Shown here: piece after piece, positions 21,867 to 34,162 of the stretch
Position numbering within the stretch: the stretch's first letter is position 1
Layout of the letters: every line of letters begins with the position of its first letter
Source of the DNA: Flammulina velutipes
Lineage: Eukaryota > Basidiomycota > Agaricomycetes > Agaricales > Physalacriaceae
Direction of reading: 5' to 3'
Assembly: GCA_011800155.1 (NCBI GenBank)
Contig: CM022370.1
Location: 434,001 to 498,000, forward strand
DNA length: 64,000 bases
Translations under genes and position numbers: made by a program
The notes under the pieces: generated by a model
The model's input: the letters and a program-made list of their open reading frames with translations, nothing else
Database searches by the model: none
What the model was told of the DNA's origin: nothing

Positions 21867-23833
21867 TCATGCACCGGCCTTCCAGTAGGCGATATCACCA
21901 TCAACCACTGTGAAAACATTAGGGCATGGAAGATGGTCATATATTGCGAACGCGTACTCTCGTATGGTTTGCCCTGTTGCCTGAGCTTGCCAGCAGCTTT
22001 AACAGCCGCTTCGCTACCGTGCTCTTTCAGGTCTACGTATGCCATTATTTCACCGCAAACGAATTTGTTTTCAAAGTCAGAACTAGAGAGGGAATCGGTT
22101 GATAAGTAGCTGTCAAGTCGACGGAGACAGGACGTACTGAATGACACCAGCGGCTTGAGGTGCTTTGGTACCCTTCCGGATAGTCCATGCACGAACTTCG
22201 ACGGGTCCACAGGTGAAGTAGCGAATAAGCTACACATCAAAGTTAACACGAGCGATAATAAATTATCGGAATTGACGCACTTCCAAGCTGCTGTAACCGG
22301 CGTGAGTGATCTTGGTCAGCGCGCTAGTTGCGCCGATCTTCTTCTCTTCCGCCCGCTTTTCCTCATCTGTGGCCATCGCGGACAGACGTTCTTCAAAAGC
22401 AACAGAGAACGGGATGAGGGGATCGCCAGTGTTGTTCTTATCAATCCATTCCTTGATCTTTGGGAGCCTAACGAGCGATGAGAATGAGATGGGCACGTTA
22501 TGATAAACATAAATACCATTTGTTCTTTTTCCGTACGAAGTCCTTCTCGCTGAGATTGACGAGGTACGTTACGGGCTTGGCAGTGAGGAGCTGTAGACTG
22601 TTGACGACATCGATCTGAGAAGGGAGATTAGTTAATGTCGAAAAAGGAGGTATATAGCGAGCGAGGGGGAATCAGATAAAAGGTTATTCTCAGAGGTATA
22701 ATGGGGCGTTACTCCCACCTCGACGAGCTGGGTTATCGAGCTTCAAGCTCTTTGTCATCGTATGGATCGAAGGCTAGTGTAGACCTCGAGGGGATCGTAC
22801 AAGGCATTGATGGTTCTTCGGGAATGGAAACTGCGCGTACCTGTAAGTTGGTGATTAGTATATGGGAGCGATGAAACACGATGGGAATATCGAAAAGTCA
22901 GAAAAAGAATTGATCTCAAAGAAATAATGGGGCGTTACTCCCTTCTCAACGAGCTGGGTTATCGAGCACAAGGCTCTTTTTCATCACACGAACCGAAAAA
23001 GAAGAACAAAGACAAGGCGGAACGAAAACTCACCTCTTTGTTTCCCCAGTCGTGTTTCCGAACATCCTTCTCGTCAACCGTTAAGACTTTGAGCACCTTC
23101 TCGATCGTAGCGATTTCCTCCTTCTTCGCTTTGTCAGCGAGACTGTTGCTGCCCAAGCTGCGAGTGGTCTTCTTCAAGCCATCGAGGTGCTTCTCCACCC
23201 ACTCGATATCTTTGAGGCGGAGCTCAGTCTGGATGATGGTCATATCACGGGTGGGGTCGACGTCGCCCTCAACGTGGGTGACTTCGGGGTCATCGAAGGC
23301 GCGTACAACTTGGAAGATACCATCGACCGCACGAACGTGGGACAGGAAGGCGTTTCCGAGACCAGCTCCGGTAGATGCGCCTGCTGTGAGACCAGCGATA
23401 TCAATGCAGGTAAGGTGGGCGGGAATACGAGTTGTCGGTTTGTACGTCTCGCAGAGCCAATCGAATCGTTCATCGGGTACTGGTACTCGTGCTTCCTAGA
23501 ACGATGTTAGGGAAAACAGTTACAGGGATATATTACGAGACGAACCTCCGGGTTGATCGTGGCGTATGGGTAGTTCGCGGCCAGTGCCAAACCTGTAGCG
23601 CTTGTTCATACGACGGCGGATCCAGTCAAATCAAAAATGCTGGGCATACTGGTGTTCGAGAGAGCGTTGAAAAAAGACGATTTTCCTACGTTGGGTACAC
23701 CTATTCGACGACGCCGTCAGCAGAGAACGAGCCAGTCATCCAAGCGAAACCGACCTACGATTCCAATCTTAAGATTGTTCCCTGGTCGGCCCAACATGAC
23801 CTTCTTCTCGACGACGGCTTTCTTGGGAGGCAT
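21867..23833 (-). CDS. OLA1: Obg-like ATPase 1 (OLA1 / YchF family)
   Basis: Nine exons (23755..23833, 23650..23700, 23546..23592, 23034..23495, 22517..22614, 22281..22467, 22138..22229, 21958..22082, 21867..21907) give 393 residues, the family's normal length. G-motifs are clear: [49 protein letters not shown], then [13 protein letters not shown]; the TGS-type C-terminus has [13 protein letters not shown] and ends [12 protein letters not shown]. This cytosolic ATPase binds ribosomes and acts in stress and translation control. One intron (22615..23033) is 419 bases, eight times the local norm, and contains a duplicated segment described separately. Confidence 0.95.
22698..22760. repeat. intronic direct repeat, copy 1 (within OLA1)
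   Basis: About 63 bases beginning ATAATGGGGCGTTACTCC and containing GAGCTGGGTTATCGAGC. A second copy starts at 22924 in the same orientation with roughly 85% identity by eye. Both lie in the 419-base OLA1 intron. Confidence 0.7.
22924..22986. repeat. intronic direct repeat, copy 2 (within OLA1)
   Basis: Second copy of the segment at 22698..22760. On the plus strand both copies open with the same short frame (MGRYS, one or two changes, ELGYRA). Copy 2 merges into a longer open frame antisense to OLA1 exon 4. Confidence 0.7.
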
Positions 23834-24082
23834 TGATCTTTTCTTTGCAAGGCAAGTTGTGGTGGAAGAAAAGGAACGAGAAAAAAGAAAAGAAAAAGTG
23901 GTAGGTGCGCGGTGCAAGGCTGTCAGAAAGCGGTCACCCATTTGCCCAAAAAGAAAAAAAATTGCCAGTCAGAGTTGTATTTTCCCACGCTTTTATGCCG
24001 GCCAACGTCCAGCAGGGTCGCCGAAACTCGGTTGATCACTCCGAGCTTCACCGAACTTGCGCCACAAAGCAGCCATTTCATT

Positions 24083-25114
24083 TCAATATTCAGTCTTGTG
24101 GCACATTTGCTTGTGTGTTACGATAATCATGCCTTGGTTGTAGTTCCAATGCTCTCGCTGATGTTCTAGACAGCACTGACCAGCCAAACGAGTCAAGCGA
24201 TCGCCCTGTCAGAATTAAGAGAGCGTACTCACATAACGGACTGTGAGGCATCTAAGAAAAAAGGTAAGAGATATGATAACGTAAGATGCTGCGAAGATAC
24301 TCACTTTGAACATGCCTTCAAGTTTTCAGTAGCGTTGCATGTCGGCAATGCACAAACCTCCCAATTCTTCATCTGTGCGCGTGCCTTCTTCACGTCAGAT
24401 CGAAAGGTAGGATCGGTCAGAATATCCTTGAGACGCAACGCAACGGTGCCAAAGTACTCTCCCCGATATTTACGGGCCCAACCAGACAAAAGAGGAATCA
24501 GTCTCTCTCTGGTTTCTGGAGGAATTACCTCATCCTGTGGCACACGGATGAATGCCGCACACAAGTTTCCCAAGAGCTGAACGATGTTTGATACGTCGTC
24601 GTCAGAATAAAACATTCCAGCATTGCCAGGTCTGTCCATCTGCGCATTCCATCGTGGGCCGCATGCTACGATTCTCTGCGCGATGAAAGCGGGGAGTTTC
24701 TTGCCGGACATTGCGATGGGTTTGGTCGAACGAAGATAGTGCATGAAATACGGAACTTGCTGCACAGCAACTAGCATGGCTACATAGGCGTTTATGATCG
24801 TCAGGTCCTCTGCGAGTTCTGCTGGGGCTCCGGGAACACGATGCGGAGGAACATTTAAGACTCGGTCCGCCGTCGCAGGAAGATAGAATGCAGCAAATCG
24901 TGCCAGTATAATGTCTTGTTGTGGTCGATGTTCTCTTTGAAGGCGAGCGATCTGTCAAACAGTTATCAATGAGTAGACAATCAGCCTGAGAGTGAAGTAT
25001 AATCACGTAGGAGTCATGAGTAAGGAACCTATCTAATTCATGGCTGGGATCCGGTCTGTCAGCGAACTCGCTTCTCTCAAGTCCTGTATGACGGCTTTTA
25101 GAGATTGGTGACAT
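24083..25114 (-). CDS. MYND-type zinc finger protein (MYND 1)
   Basis: Exons 25007..25114, 24305..24951, 24233..24251 and 24083..24175, 288 residues. A helical body of unknown fold (LTIINAYVAMLVAVQQVPYF, WNAQMDRPGNAGMFYSDDD) ends in a MYND finger split by two introns: CALPTCNATENLKACSKC, VRYC, then EHQREHWNY and HKQMC. The sixth ligand is His rather than Cys, as often in Agaricomycetes. MYND fingers bind proline-rich peptides; no catalytic domain is present. It resembles the MYND gene at 51425..52575 in overall plan. Divergent from the primase gene, starts 240 bases apart. Confidence 0.78.
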
Positions 25115-25354
25115 CGCAGGAGCATGGGCAAGTACCTAGATGGACAGCGAAGTCTTTAGACGTGGGTAAGAACTGTTGTGATATAGCGCGCTCGAATGTG
25201 GAATCCATCGTAGTTCTGAGTGCAGAGAGCAAACAGCAAGGCGCACTGCGCAGACACCCGAAGAAATACGGGGAAACATATTACGTGACTGTTACGTGTA
25301 AACCATGTGATGTGTTACAAGCGCGTTTGATGCTGGCAAACTTGATCTTTGACC

Positions 25355-26842
25355 ATGGCCACGGAAACCAGCGACATCGACGCATCCTCGCCTGAGGCTC
25401 TCAAGGCATTTTATGCACGGCTATACCCATTCAAGTCGCTCTTCACATGGCTAAACCACCAACATGCCCCAGCCAGCCTCTTTACACATCGGGAATTCGC
25501 CTTTACTTTGCCTGGCGATGTCTACCTTCGCTATCAATCATTCACAACTGCCGAAGAAATGAAAAAGCAAGTCCTCAGCCAAATTCCTACGCGTTTCGAA
25601 ATAGGTCCTTCATACAGCCACAAGGTACGTTCACGGTTCATTCAAGTGTTGTGGTATGCTTTAATACATCTTAGCCTCGCGACAGACGGACAGCGCGCTC
25701 CAATTTCGTACCCAGACTACGCGAACTGGTATTCGATATTGATATGACCGACTACGATCCTGTTCGCACCTGCTGCAAAGACGCAGGCATTTGTAAACGC
25801 TGCTGGGGTTTCATCGCCGCCGCCGTACACGTCCTCGATGGATCCATACGCAAGCAATTCGGATACAATAATCTTCTATGGGTCTATTCCGGACGACGTG
25901 GTATACATCTGTGGATATCAGATCCAGAAGCCATGGAGTTGACGGACGAACAACGCAAGGCGATAGTTGGTTGGTTGGTGGTAGTAAACAACGGGAAGGA
26001 ATCTGGGCGGAAGCTTAACGTCCGGATAGGCTCCAAGGCTCTCCCTCCCTCGATTGCGTGAGTGAATTCTATGTATTCGTTACTCCGTTTTCTTACGCGA
26101 CATTCATTTTAGTGCTCTCATAGTAGATCTAGCTGATATCTTCATGGAACTCATCTTGACCGACCAGGACTGCTTCGCCAGCACAGAAGGCTACGAAGCA
26201 CTTTTACAGCTTATTCCAGACGCGAGCATCGTCCACAGCCTACGTTCCAAATGGTCATCTGAACCAGGCCGTCCTTCAACAGAAAAATGGTCAGACCTCA
26301 AATCCCAAGTCAAAAAATCGGCAGATAGGGTGTGTGGTATCCGTTTCGTCTACTATTCATTTTCTCATTCACTGGCAGGCGGCGTTGACGGCAACGTTAG
26401 AGGATATCATCCTCCAATACACATACCCCCGTCTCGATGCCGAAGTTTCAAAGCACAGAAACCATCTTTTGAAAGCCCCCTTCTGTATTCACCCCAAAAC
26501 CGGTCGTGTTTGTGTACCGGTGGACCCAGAAACAGTGGATGACTTTGATCCTGAGACTGTGCCCACAATTGGCCAACTGCTCAATGAGCTGAACAAGGCT
26601 GAGGGCTCGAGCGAAGGCGAAGGTTTGTTCTTTTCGTCTTGATATTTTCGAGGCTAATTTACTTCACTGATAGAATGGTTACAAACGTCTCTAAGACCGT
26701 ACGTTGAGATGCTGGATAATCATGCTCTGCGCATCATGGACGACATACGGCGAACCAAGCTCGAAACAGGTGAGGAACTTGTTTGACTTTCCCATTCATT
26801 TCGTTTCTCAAATTTACATGTGCAGGCGACATGACCTGGTAA
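25355..26842 (+). CDS. PRI1: DNA primase small (catalytic) subunit
   Basis: Exons 25355..25624, 25675..26057, 26113..26329, 26379..26622, 26674..26769 and 26826..26842 give 408 residues. The archaeo-eukaryotic primase core is intact: REFAFTLPGDVYLRYQSF, the metal-binding LVFDIDMTDYD with the catalytic Asp pair, the zinc motif CCKDAGICKRCW, and WVYSGRRGIHLW, followed by KAPFCIHPKTGRVCVP. The protein pairs with the large subunit and DNA polymerase alpha to make RNA primers. The last exon is only 17 bases and ends GDMTW. Confidence 0.95.
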
Positions 26843-27123
26843 TCTCGTTGCTTCGCGTTCAGTGTCCCTTTAGGATTGTTGTATTCAACCACCCCACTGG
26901 AGAACGTTGCATTTCATTGCTTGAATGTATATATCGCTGAACATGTCGCATGTCACCCTTCAATAGACAATTCCATGACCAGTCTATTGAATGCACTACT
27001 ACGTTCGAATCACCACACTAGGTTGTAAATTACACGATAAAATAGAATAATCTAGCGAGAATGTGTTGCTATTGAGCCTTCCGTGTAATAAATACTTGTA
27101 TAGCATCCTGACAATCGTAACAA

Positions 27124-28743
27124 TCAAATACTGGAAGGCAGAGAATCTTCAGCTATCTCAGCTTCCAGCCACTTGTAAAGGATAGAGTCGCTCCCAAGAG
27201 TCGAGCTCAAAACATCGAGCAGGCCCTGGCCCACAGCAGCAGCACACTCCTCTGCGCGTCCAAAGCCCGTCAAACACCCTTTCCGATATCCCTCCTCGCT
27301 CAAGCCAAGAAGCGTAGCGACGCTCTCGCCCCGACCATGCACATGCATGACGATAGGCAGAGCAATGAGGGTGGGAATATCAGCGGCAGCCATCTCCAGC
27401 TGCTGAACAAGCTCGTTGACGTGGCACGGAGACATGGAGTAAACGAGATCGAATAACCCCGAAAGGGCCTTCAGACCATCATAGGCTTCATCCACGGCTT
27501 CCCGTGCAAGCGCAGTCGACCGCTTGCTCGCATCCGGGCGAGGAAGCATGTTGAGAAGATCGTATAGCGCACGAGCATCGGCTGAACTGGATGACAGGGT
27601 TATCATCGTGGGAGATGGCGGACGAGATGTAGATGGCAGCTTGATGGTAAATCTTGCTGGTGATGGCGTCAACGGGGGGCTTGCGCCAGGAGATCCTCTG
27701 CGCTTCCTCGATCCCACAGGAGCGCTGAGTGGGGAACCAGGAGGAGACGGCGGGACGTATGGCCGCGAGGAGAGGGCAACGAGGCCTTTCCAAATCATGG
27801 AAATGAGATGTGTTGCTAGCACTGTCTGGGATGCAGGTGTGGTGGTGTACCGAGCAATGGCCTTGCTATATACGGGCACAAGCGATTGCAATGTTATGAG
27901 AGAGGGATGAAGGGTGGGGGACGCCTTGACGGTCTTGCCATTCGGTACCTCCAGAGACTCGACGAGTGGGACCAGCTCGTTCTTCATCATGTTGAGGAAC
28001 GGATTAACGACGCGATTCACGATGGAGACCAAACCTTCTCTGGTGAGTTTGAGTCCGTCTCCTCTGATGTCGCCATCGAGTCCGAGAGCGAAATCGTCGA
28101 ACGTCTCGAGGAGCTCCCCAGCCAAGACGGAAATGGAGACTGCATGGGCCTGAGTTGGGTTCAGGATTGGTGCTTGCGGGGCAATCGACGGCAGGGTGTG
28201 TAGCTGCGGGGATGAAAGGAGAGGGAGGAGGAACGCAGATAGGTTACTAAGGAGAACAGACAGCGGGCGGTGAAGCGACCTCAGGATAGCCCGATAGAGG
28301 TGCGCGTTATCCTTTGCTGCACGGAGCTCCCTATGAAAGGGTTAATGAAAGCGTCAAACGAGACATTGAAACGAGACATACGAAGCGATCAGACTTCCTA
28401 GTGCGGCTCCGCGACCGACTGGAATAGGCCGTCTGCCTGATACTTGCTCGCCGGGCGTTGGAGGTCCGTTGGGTTGAGCCAAGGCCTTGGAAACTGCCTC
28501 GCTGAGTTTGAGTCCCAGCATTTCGAGGTACGATCCATCCTGGGGGAGTGGGGTAGAGGGAGTGTTGGCGATAGGCGGACCGGGCGCTGGCGACGCCCGT
28601 CTGAATGTCGTCAAGGAAAGTTTATTCAAAGGGCGAGAGCGCTCAAAGCCGACACCCGAATCAGGGCGAGACGGTGGGGCTGGGGCCGGTGACGATGGTC
28701 GACTGCTGGGGCGGAAGAAAGAGGGGGTTTTAATGGCGTGCAT
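27124..28743 (-). CDS. conserved hypothetical protein
   Basis: Two exons (28382..28743 and 27124..28330) give 522 residues. The first ~90 residues are a Pro/Ser/Arg-rich, probably disordered segment (FFRPSSRPSSPAPAPPSRP). The rest is mostly helical with a second Pro/Ser-rich insertion (PPSPPGSPLSAP, GASPPLTPSPARF) near residues 290-350. No catalytic motif, signal peptide or membrane segment is evident and I do not recognise the family. Reading-frame length, proper splice sites and codon use support a real gene. It converges on the primase gene with 281 bases between the stops. Confidence 0.72.
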
Positions 28744-30273
28744 GGCGACGACGATGTGTGTTTGGTGAAGGGATTATGGTATGTTCGAGTATGTGCGTTT
28801 GCCTGGGATCCGAGTGCAATGTCTATGGGGTTGGCGACTGTCCACCAAATCCGATGTAAGCAGGAAATTTATCCCATGAGTGGGTTGTAGAGAGACGAGG
28901 GCGTCGACGGGTGAACAGCGTCCTAAGGAGGTCGGTCTGTGTCGACGAGGCTGTATGCAAGTGGTCCCAAGAGAATTTTGTTAATCTGTCGTGTGTAGCT
29001 AGGAAAAAGGTCAGCAAGGGTGCGGATAGATCACGCCGTTAAATAAGTCACCTCAGAAAAGGACAAATCATAAGTTGCAGGCAGTAGTGATAGTTATGTT
29101 TTGTAGGCGCTGAGGGCGTCGAAGAAGGAAGATCCTTAAAAATTTCCGTTGACAAGGCAAGCCCTTATTATATGAGATCATGTTTCCCACGATTCAATCA
29201 TGTTCCGTCCAGTCCGCACTGCAGCCCGTTTTCAGGCAGTTGACGGCACAAAAGGCAACAGATTTTTGACCAACATGACTCAGACGCTTGGAATCGAGTC
29301 GTGAAATAATGACTCTTGAAGGCTTAGCACAAGCTGAGCGAGTCTTCAGAACGCATAGGAGTCAGGTATCGATCATCAATGAACGACTGGCGATTCGTCA
29401 ATTCTTTGAGTCTTTGTTCTCTTGTTGCTCGCTTCCCCGAAAACGTAAACGTCCAGGGAGACAGTCGACGTCCACATGTAGGCTTCAACTTGTGAAAGAA
29501 AGCACGGTGGCACACTGGTGGCACCGGCAAAGTTGAAAGAGCCAGAAAAGTCCAAAGGGAACAAGGAGTTCTGTATGGACCGTTAGGATTCCACATGACA
29601 TCCTTTCACGGTGAAACAGGCCGTGGATCCCAGCAGCAGAGCCAAGAGAGTGCGCGCAGCGCATGCCGAGATACCCAGTCGTGCCGGCTGCAGAAGAAGA
29701 GAGGTGAAAATCATTGAAGCGGCGCGCACGAGAAATTGAAGAGCAGACAATGTACTGTAGAATGGATGGGACGTCAATGGTAGCTCATCAACTTAATTGA
29801 GAGACAAAATGAAGCAACAATTATAGCCTTGGCAGTAGAAATTGTCGATTGAGCTATCACAGTTGGAAGGAGATCACGAACGCAAATAATTCAACTCTTG
29901 TTGAAAGCAAGTTGACCGTCGGGAGTCCTAGTCAGGACCCTCGAGTCCCGACATATTCAAGAATTTTCAACGCGCCATAGTCACGCGCGTTTCACGTGCA
30001 TAGCCGGCTCCGCTCGGCGCCGGTGCGCGCCGCGGCCCGCTTGCCTTTCTTCTCCCAACAATGGCAACCATTGAACCGTATTTCCTTCCATCTCGTACGT
30101 TGTTCGTAAGTACGTGTACTCTTCCTGAGATGAACCACATCACTTCTACGGTTCTCTCTCTGCCCTACTCGCTTCTCTCACATGTGGCCCTTCTATCTTA
30201 CATGTTTATCTGATATCTCTGTCTTCTATCTTGTCCTTTGACTATCACTTGAGCTGGCCCAATCTCATCTGCG
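28744..30273. other. large intergenic region, no gene recognised
   Basis: Only short overlapping frames are present. Near the right end a CACGTG box (29993..29998) is followed by a GC-rich palindromic run (30003..30042). An ATG at 30061 begins a 16-codon frame ending at a good GT donor (GTAAGT), so an extra 5' exon of the next gene is possible. Otherwise I see nothing here. Confidence 0.45.
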
Positions 30274-32144
30274 ATGCATCATCCTACTATGGCACCACTA
30301 TTCTACAGATGTCGACTGAAGGGGCCTACTCGTATTCAACAGCGACGGATATCTTTGAAAACTAATACTGTAACACCGGGCACTTCTAGGCAACTATCTA
30401 TCAACGCGACGCGCCTGAACACTTCGATTCATGAAACCTGTCGATTTGGTGAAGCGCATCGTTTTGGACCGTACGTCTAATCATGAACCCATCCACCATG
30501 CGCACCGTTGAACTCCACGCCAGTGGACCCACTGACACTGGGATGGCCCGGTTATCTCTCGATGACTCTGATGCGGAGATCAGGCGGTGGCTTGTGGCCG
30601 AGCTGAAGAAAATGCACTGCAAGATAACTGTTGACCAGATGGGAAACATATTTGCTTCCCGACCGGGGAAGAATCGCTCTGGTGAGTATGATGTGCACAC
30701 AGAGATACATATGCACTTAATATTATTGATGTCGCGCTTCAGCACCGCCCACCGCCATGGGCTCTCATCTCGATACACAGCCTACGGGAGGCAGATATGA
30801 TGGTATTCTAGGTGTCATGGCGGCACTGGAAGTCTTCAAGACTTTGAATGAAAATGGCATAGAAACCAACTACCCAGTCGCTATCGTAAACTGGACAAAG
30901 TGCGTATTTGCCATGTTGTTGGGATTTTCAGGTTCCCTGATCACCGTACACTGCCCATAGTGAGGAGGGCGCACGTTTCCCCAAGTCATTAGTTGCCTCC
31001 AATGTTTGGGCCGGATTGGGGTCTTTGGAATCGGCGTGGGATCTTCAAGACGTCGCGAGACCGCAATTGACCATGAAGTCTGAACTGGCTAGGATAGGAT
31101 TCTTGGGCAGTACTGAGTGCAACCACAAAGTTAACCCGCTTGCAGCGCATTTTGAACTGCACATTGGTTTGCGCCTTCCAATGTGTTCCATGGCAAAACA
31201 ATTATCTGATACTGCTTCTTCTAGAACAAGGACCAATCCTTGAGGAAAGTGGTCGACGTGTAGGCGTCGTCCAAGGAGGTCAAGCTTACAAATGGATGAC
31301 TCTTGACATCGAAGGTCGCGCGGCTCACACGGGTACGACACCTTTCTACGCCCGGTCGGACGCGTTACTTCTCGCCTCTAGGATCATGATCGCTAACAAT
31401 GAAGCTGCGAAGAGACACAATGGACTAGCTTCTACTGTATGTGTCTGCCAGGCGTTATGATTCTGAATTACCAACTGATGAGTCTACTACGGGTATGGTA
31501 TAGGGCATCCTGACCCTCCAACCCGGCAGCGTCAATGTATTCCCCTCCAATGTGCGAATGTCTATTGACATTAGACATCCGAGTGATGAGCGGCTTGATG
31601 CTATGGAGAATGACATCCGAGTTGAGGCGGAGAGGCTGGCCCGCGACGAGAGCGAAAGGGTGCTTATCTGTCCCAAAATAATGGGGGTCGCTCTTCAAAT
31701 CGTTAACGCTTTGTTCAGGGATGTCAACTTACCTGGACCACCGATTTCGTATCTCCCAAAGTCACATTCTCTCCCGAGTGCGTCGACTCGGTCAGAACAG
31801 CGGCCGTGAAGACGGTTGGGGTGGATGCAGTGATGGATATGGTGTCTGGAGCAGGACATGACAGGTTAGTGCAATCCGATGGTACCTTGACGCCGCGCTG
31901 GCAGTGGTTGAATAGCGGATTTTTTCCTAGTTGCTCAACATCTGCGGTCTGTCCGACGTCTATGATATTCGTGCCGTCAAAAGATGGGATATCACACAAC
32001 CCCAGGGAATATACTTCGCCCGATGAATGGTGCGCTACATCCACTCCGCCAGACGTATAAGCTGCTCAGCCTATGAATAGTGCAACTGGGGCTCAAGTGC
32101 TGCTTCATGCTGTGCTTGATTATGATTCCCGGCGAACATGCTAG
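30274..32144 (+). CDS. M20-family amidohydrolase (beta-ureidopropionase / N-carbamoyl-amino-acid hydrolase type)
   Basis: Nine exons (30274..30470, 30524..30681, 30743..30899, 30961..31166, 31225..31436, 31504..31659, 31719..31864, 31931..32029, 32081..32144) give 464 residues in frame. The family's metal ligands are visible: MGSHLDTQPTGGRYDG (His, Asp), NEEGARF (Glu pair), ELHIEQGP (His), and MVSGAGHDS near the end, with PTSMIFVPSKDGISHNP and SPDECATGAQVLL. N-terminally RLNTSIHETCRFG-AHRFGP is typical of fungal beta-alanine synthase. The probable reaction is hydrolysis of N-carbamoyl-beta-alanine in pyrimidine degradation; allantoate or another carbamoyl substrate cannot be excluded. The first ~40 residues are basic and could target mitochondria, or the true start may lie upstream. 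Confidence 0.85.
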
Positions 32145-33641
32145 TGTCATCTGGCTGGATGTATTGTACTGATACAAGGTTCCGATTACCTCTGCTTCGC
32201 TGGCGATACAATTCGGACGTCCTTCCAAGGCCGCTGACGGTCTTTGCGGCGATGCTCATTGCCAGCGCACGAGCTTGTGACCATGTTTACGAAAAGTACT
32301 GGAATGTGTTCAGAATCCTAGATTCGTTTCGACCGTCACCCAGTATATCAAAGAACCAGTAATTTGAATACAGCTGTTCTCGTCCTTCCTGCAGAATTCT
32401 ACGCAATGAATCATGATTATCATTTCCGTCATTAAGCGCGTAATTGTAAAGCAGCCTAGGACTTCCTTAGTCTTCGACGGTATGAATAATCTCCGACAGC
32501 AGCTGCATTATAGCTAGCTGTGTGCAATACAGCTAACATGTGAGGCATCGGAAGTAAAATTTAGAATACGGACCTCCTTTTACGCCAGCTTGGCACATCA
32601 GGGGAAGTTATCGCGCCACACACTTGACTAGGGCGGGAGATAAACGACGAGTCAGCACTTGATTATCGCGAGCCACAGGTACAGGAAGGTACCGACATTG
32701 GTCTCAGAGCAAATAGCTTCGTGACGCGTGAGGAGATTCGGCTGATTGAGATGATGTTGGATCGAACAGCTGTATTCTTACCGGGTGACACACAAGGACA
32801 GGCGAACGAGAATTAGTCCGATGAATGTTCTGTACCCCCACCCCGATCGAGAGTCGCTGGAAATACTGCGGAGCTGTACCAATGGCGCAAAGGGTGCTGT
32901 GGCATGCATTGTATCCGATGATTGGTCCAGTGCGCACGCTATTGGCATTCTGCTTCAAATACCTGTTCCAAAAATGATGTGGCTATAAGCATAGCGTAAC
33001 CATGTAAGGTGTCCTTAGTAGACCAACGTCTGCTTCGCTAACGTCCCACAGCATAATAATAGAGTACGTCAACATCGTTTAGGCTATAACCCAGAAGTTA
33101 TTGTGAAACATGAGGACGACTCACAGGCCAACGCCGACCAGTGCATGTTTGCAAACCTTGAGTTGATGAGCGGTACCATTGAGTATTTGTGACCTGGAAA
33201 TACGAAGCGAAGGCCCGCCCGAGAGGCACGATGTTCCTGCATGGTCGTTCACAGTGGTTCACACGTCCAACGTTCCTCCCGAGAACGCCCAGACGGGGCC
33301 AGGGGGCCAATCATAAATCATGATCTTTGTTTTGTTGGCGGTAGAATCGCGATGTACGTCTTGCGCCACCGACGGACAGCTGCAGTTGTAAAATGTTTCA
33401 CGGCCATTGATTTCAGGATAGAGTAATTATAACAACGGGTTGACCAAGATAGTAGACACTGTGAAAAGCATGGTAAGATATCACCGAAGACCGCACTGTG
33501 TGGTTGTTTATCGTGCTCACCTTGTGCCGTTGCATTGTGGTTTGGACGTGTGATCCTGGGGATGGAAACAGCTAAAGAATGAAATAGCATCAAGAAGATG
33601 CGTATGGGATCTCCACGACCAATGCTCCAACGCGTCAGAGC
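32145..33641. other. intergenic region, no gene recognised
   Basis: No frame longer than about 90 codons and no recognisable domain on either strand. Small frames at 32704..32958 and 33318..33593 lack splice partners that extend them. It separates the amidohydrolase from the convergent mL49 gene. Confidence 0.45.
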
Positions 33642-33964
33642 TTAGAAGCCCTTAGACGCCAGCCACTCCAAGACGGTATCCGTGCATTTTCCACCCTGGA
33701 TAACAACATGTCGGTTGCGGACGGTATGTATTTTTGCGCTCGTGTCTTTGAATACGGTTGTTGTCAGGTCGTTGGCCAAGGCCTGTGCGATTCGTTATAG
33801 TTACCAATAGAAAAAAAGAAGGATAGAATGCTCACGGAGACATTGCCGTCAACGTTGCGAATATAAACGAGATAGCGTGAGCCGGCGTTACGCACATCGG
33901 AATAGACAGGCAGGGAGCCACGGGAGTTTCTGGCGACATGGTACAGCAATTGCGGTCGCAGCAT
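33642..33964 (-). CDS. mitochondrial large ribosomal subunit protein mL49 (IMG2 family)
   Basis: Exons 33836..33964 and 33642..33782. The core YHVARNSRGSLPVYSDVRN, then RYLVYIRNVDGNVS, and after the intron ALANDL, RNRHVVIQGG and EWLASKGF at the very C-terminus match mL49/IMG2, a component of the mitochondrial 54S subunit. The 89-residue model starts at the ATG of MLRPQ and is short for the family. The frame is open upstream to about 34096, and a small 5' exon carrying the targeting peptide may be missing. Function is firm; the N-terminus is not. Confidence 0.75.
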
Positions 33965-34162
33965 CTGATCAAACGCCTTTCTTGTTGCAATTCCTGGCCG
34001 AGTAAAGGTAAGTGACGTGTGACGTAAAATTTGACATGAGATACAAATGGGCAGTGTGCCATATTTGGACGGTCTATATAAATTGACACCATCCACACGC
34101 TACGGAATGTTTAAAACCCCACCGTTCATCCCCCTTGAACACCCCTCTTCCTCCCACCAAAG

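Noticed and set aside
22927..23499. 190-codon plus-strand frame opposite OLA1
   Set aside because: Mostly antisense to OLA1 exon 4, Ser/Arg-rich composition and no domain. The intronic repeat at its start is reported as a finding instead.
27524..28203. Two Gly/Asp-rich plus-strand frames
   Set aside because: Shadows of the conserved hypothetical gene at 27124..28743.
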